Part shown: positions 61,640-64,000 of the stretch, piece by piece | Layout of the letters: every line of letters starts with the position of its first letter | Numbering within the stretch: position 1 is the first letter of the stretch | NCBI GenBank assembly: GCA_036346375.1 | Contig: CM070501.1 | Coordinates: 52,493,326 to 52,557,325, forward strand | Source: Guadua angustifolia | Taxonomy: Eukaryota; Streptophyta; Magnoliopsida; Poales; Poaceae | Direction of reading: 5' to 3' | Length of the DNA stretch: 64,000 nucleotides | Program-made: the position numbers and the translations under genes | Notes under the pieces: generated by a model | Databases searched by the model: none | The model's input: the letters and a program-made list of their open reading frames with translations, nothing else | What the model was told of the DNA's origin: nothing

Positions 61640-63420
61640 TCATAGCTTGCTTCCTTGTGATCCCTTCGGTCTGGAGGCCGTCATCCACTGCCTGCCAATC
61701 GCCACCAGCTCACCGGACCCCTTCTTCCGGACCTCCGTCGTCACCGCCGTCAGCCTTCCTTTCAGGTCCACCACCCTCCCGTCCAGCTCAACTTCCTCCT
61801 GAACAATTCAACAAATTTTACTTTAGCCTTCCCAGAGATGATTCAAATTTCAACCCCTGGAAAAACCTGTGCGACGATGAAAATGGCACTTATACTATCT
61901 AAATTCTGAAAGTGAGAATCGCAGTGAGCATAATTTGAGAAGTACAAACAGCTTGAATTGTGCAATGGAAAAGCATCTAGAATTTTGGATGCCGAAATGC
62001 TTAGTTCAGGCCCTGATCAGAATATGCTCTTAAAGCGCAATGTGCTAAAACTAAAATTGTTCCGGCCTTAACTTGTTTGGAAATCTTCTTTCGAGTGTAA
62101 CATAACCGCTACCTTGCCAGGTAATGGAGTGGCTTGTCCTATTCCTACACCAAGCAACCGAAATTGCATTAACAGAAAGGAAAGAAAACTATGCAACCTT
62201 GATCAAGAAATCATCAGAACATGTCTCTTGCCTAACTACTCAAAGAAGGAAAAGGCCAAAAGGTCACCAAATAAAGCATATATAGGTGCTTTACTGAAAC
62301 TTAACAAAGCACTTGGTCAGAAAGAATAGTCAACCAAATGCCTCGTGCTCAGAAAGCGGCTTTATTGAAACAAGCACGCTCGCGTAATTGGACAATCCAA
62401 TTTGATACACGGGCTAATTTAATCCAGAGAGACCGCCTTTTTTTTTTCTTTTTGCAGGCTGCGTCACGAAACAAAAAACCACACAACCTAATTGCCGCCT
62501 TAACAGTGCGAGGGAGTTAATCTAGTTGCAGAATAACTTCTTTTGAGGACTAGTTTCAGAGCATAAAAACATTGGATTCTGCATAAACACCACTCATAAT
62601 CTAATTTATCGGTCACTTCGTAGTCCTTTAGCAACCTAGATGAAACACAAAAAAGAATTTTCTGTGGAAAATGCTACATGGAGTCATGGACACAGCACGA
62701 AATGAGACTGATTGATACGTGGATCTTGTCAAATCACGCGATCGACTTGCTGTACTTATCAATAAACGTAGCGTTGGTCGAGGGCTCGAGGCAATACCAC
62801 AACTCTATCAATCAACAGGACGAATGAAGGACGGTGGAGAAAAGTCAATTGGTGCTAGTGCTCATAGCCATGAGATGTATGAAATGGCGTCCAAGAACCA
62901 ACACTGTTAATTTCTTAATTTTTTTGTATCCAAAGGATTTTTTTTCCATCTCGAGGAGGAAGAGAGACCGACAGAGAAATTGGGTTTGCAGTACGTACAT
63001 GGTGCTTGGCCGGCGAGAAGTAGGAGATGTCGTAGTGGACGGAGACCTTGATGATGCCCTCCACCGACATGATCGCCGCCGCGCAGACGTCGTCCATCGC
63101 CGCCGCGATCGCCCCCGCATGCCAGTTCCCCTCCGCGTCCTGCACATACGCGCACGCGCACCGAACCAAGAATCAATCGAAAAACCCATCAAGAATCGAT
63201 TCAGAAAGGACAGCCCCACCGCTCGAGATTGAGGACGGGTACGTACGGTGAGGTGGGCGGGGACGCGGAGCGAGCAGAGGGCGCGGCCGCGCTCGGCGAG
63301 GGCGACGCGCACGCCGGACAGTGGCAGCGCGTTGAACGCCCGGCGGTGGCCGTCGGCAGCGGCGCCATCCTCCCCAATGGCGCCGGCGTCCTCCAGCCAC
63401 TTGCGGGCCGCGGCGGCCAT
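61640..63420 (-). CDS. Acyl-CoA thioesterase-like hotdog protein B, 3 exons, 157 aa
   Basis: Exons on -: 63420-63247, 63139-62999 and 61798-61640, GT-AG introns of 107 bp and 1.2 kb, both phase 0. It is the tandem paralogue of gene A: exon 2 has exactly 47 codons in both and the intron phases agree. Marks: ARKWLEDAG, GVRVALAERGRALCSLRVP, WHAGAIAAAMDDV, KVSVHYDISYFSPAKHH and GELVAIGRQWM. As in A, the HGG motif reads HAG. Start chosen at ATGGCC (63420); the frame is open upstream through a GTG at 63450 but has no upstream ATG. Likely cytosolic or peroxisomal; no C-terminal SKL-type signal is clear (ends SQGSKL, which is close to one). Confidence 0.88.
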
Positions 63421-63639
63421 CCACGCCGGGGCGCCGGGCCGCCCATGCACGCGCCCGCGGTGCGGATCGGACGCAGCGGCGCGCGCGATTGGTCGGCGTG
63501 CTCGGTGTCGCGGTGGACCGGGCTCCGTTTGACGGACGGGTTGTGGTGGGATGGCTGGTCACCGTCGGACTACTACACTTCACGGGCGTTGTTGTCTGCT
63601 TGTTTCCGTCTCTCTTGCATCGATTTATTAAGAGAAAGG

Positions 63640-64000
63640 GTGTGTCTAGAGTCGCTCGGATGTTCCTCAAAAAAATTAGTCAATATTTTAGATATTATAT
63701 GTATTGAAAAAAAATATTGTATATGTAAAAAAAATATTACAACGCGTCTGAAATTTAGAAGCTACTTATAATATTTTTGTTCAACGCTTGTAACATTTTT
63801 TTTCGACGCGTTGCAACATTTTTCCTCTACGGATGCAATATTTTTTTTCTAACGCGTGCAACATTTTCCTTCGACAATAGTAGAAATGCGTGCAGTAAAC
63901 AGATATTGCAAACGTTAAAAAAAAGTTGCACGCGTCAGGAAAAAATGTTGCAAGACGCTCTTAAATTTGGATGATTTTAGAAAAAAAAAAACATCCTGGT
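63640..64000. repeat. Edge of a repeat with GTGCAACATTTTTT words
   Basis: CGCGTTGCAACATTTTT, ACGCGTGCAACATTTTC and GTTGCACGCGTC words recur about every 35 bp on alternating strands up to the window end. The element continues beyond 64000, so its class and extent are unknown. Confidence 0.5.

Noticed and set aside
1..64000. CRISPR arrays, operons or phage-type systems
   Set aside because: The spaced motif arrays at 440-690 and 31465-32875 lack equal-length unique spacers and cas genes, and the window is clearly plant nuclear DNA.

Overview
This window is nuclear DNA from a grass (Poaceae, monocot). The signs are GC-rich first exons with Ala-rich N-termini, short exons with GT-AG introns set in AT-rich DNA, and typical grass transposons: Stowaway, Tourist, hAT and Mutator MITEs, a Pack-MULE, L1 LINE, Gypsy-type LTRs and a FAR1/MULE relic. 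I cannot narrow the species from sequence alone. No rRNA, tRNA, CRISPR, prokaryotic operon or viral sequence was seen.

Four protein-coding genes can be rebuilt exon by exon with unbroken reading frames. (1) A bHLH68-type transcription factor on + (19446-26008, 9 exons, 363 aa). (2) A LIN/CERBERUS-type E3 ubiquitin ligase on + (35580-47086, 15 exons, 1358 aa) with the family N-terminal region, U-box, armadillo-like middle and C-terminal WD40 repeats. A 5.6-kb repeat-rich intron separates its N-terminal exons from the U-box exon. (3, 4) A tandem pair of hotdog-fold acyl-CoA thioesterase-like genes on - (59579-58827, 167 aa; 63420-61640, 157 aa), each with three exons.

Layout. 1-10.3 kb: hairpin minisatellite, a 920-bp foldback element, a 171-bp direct repeat, a solo LTR (5168-6214) with a 5-bp target-site duplication (TSD), a hAT MITE (8940-9184) with an 8-bp TSD, and an unassigned coding relic broken by a 16-bp tandem duplication. 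10.3-16.0 kb: a recent 2.82-kb head-to-tail duplication with a GC-rich end. 16-26 kb: bHLH gene and its upstream region, with an intronic Mutator-type MITE. 27-34 kb: LTR remnant and orphan ORF, FAR1-like pseudogene, then a repeat rich in GGTAGTACCG and TTGCAACACATGCAA motifs. 35.5-47.1 kb: LIN-like gene with Tourist and Stowaway MITEs in its introns. 47.4-48.8 kb: a Pack-MULE with a perfect 9-bp TSD carrying part of an NRG2/DUF630-DUF632 gene. 49-58.5 kb: a second GGTAGTACCG repeat, split by a full-length 7.0-kb L1 LINE with a 15-bp TSD. 58.8-63.4 kb: thioesterase pair. 63.6-64 kb: edge of another repeat.

The four genes are not an operon and show no shared pathway. The LIN-like gene is the most biologically notable, because its legume orthologues act in root symbiosis. 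No clearly new multi-gene system was found. The least explained signals are the 2.8-kb GC-rich duplication, the hairpin-type motif arrays and the Pack-MULE gene capture beside the LIN-like gene.
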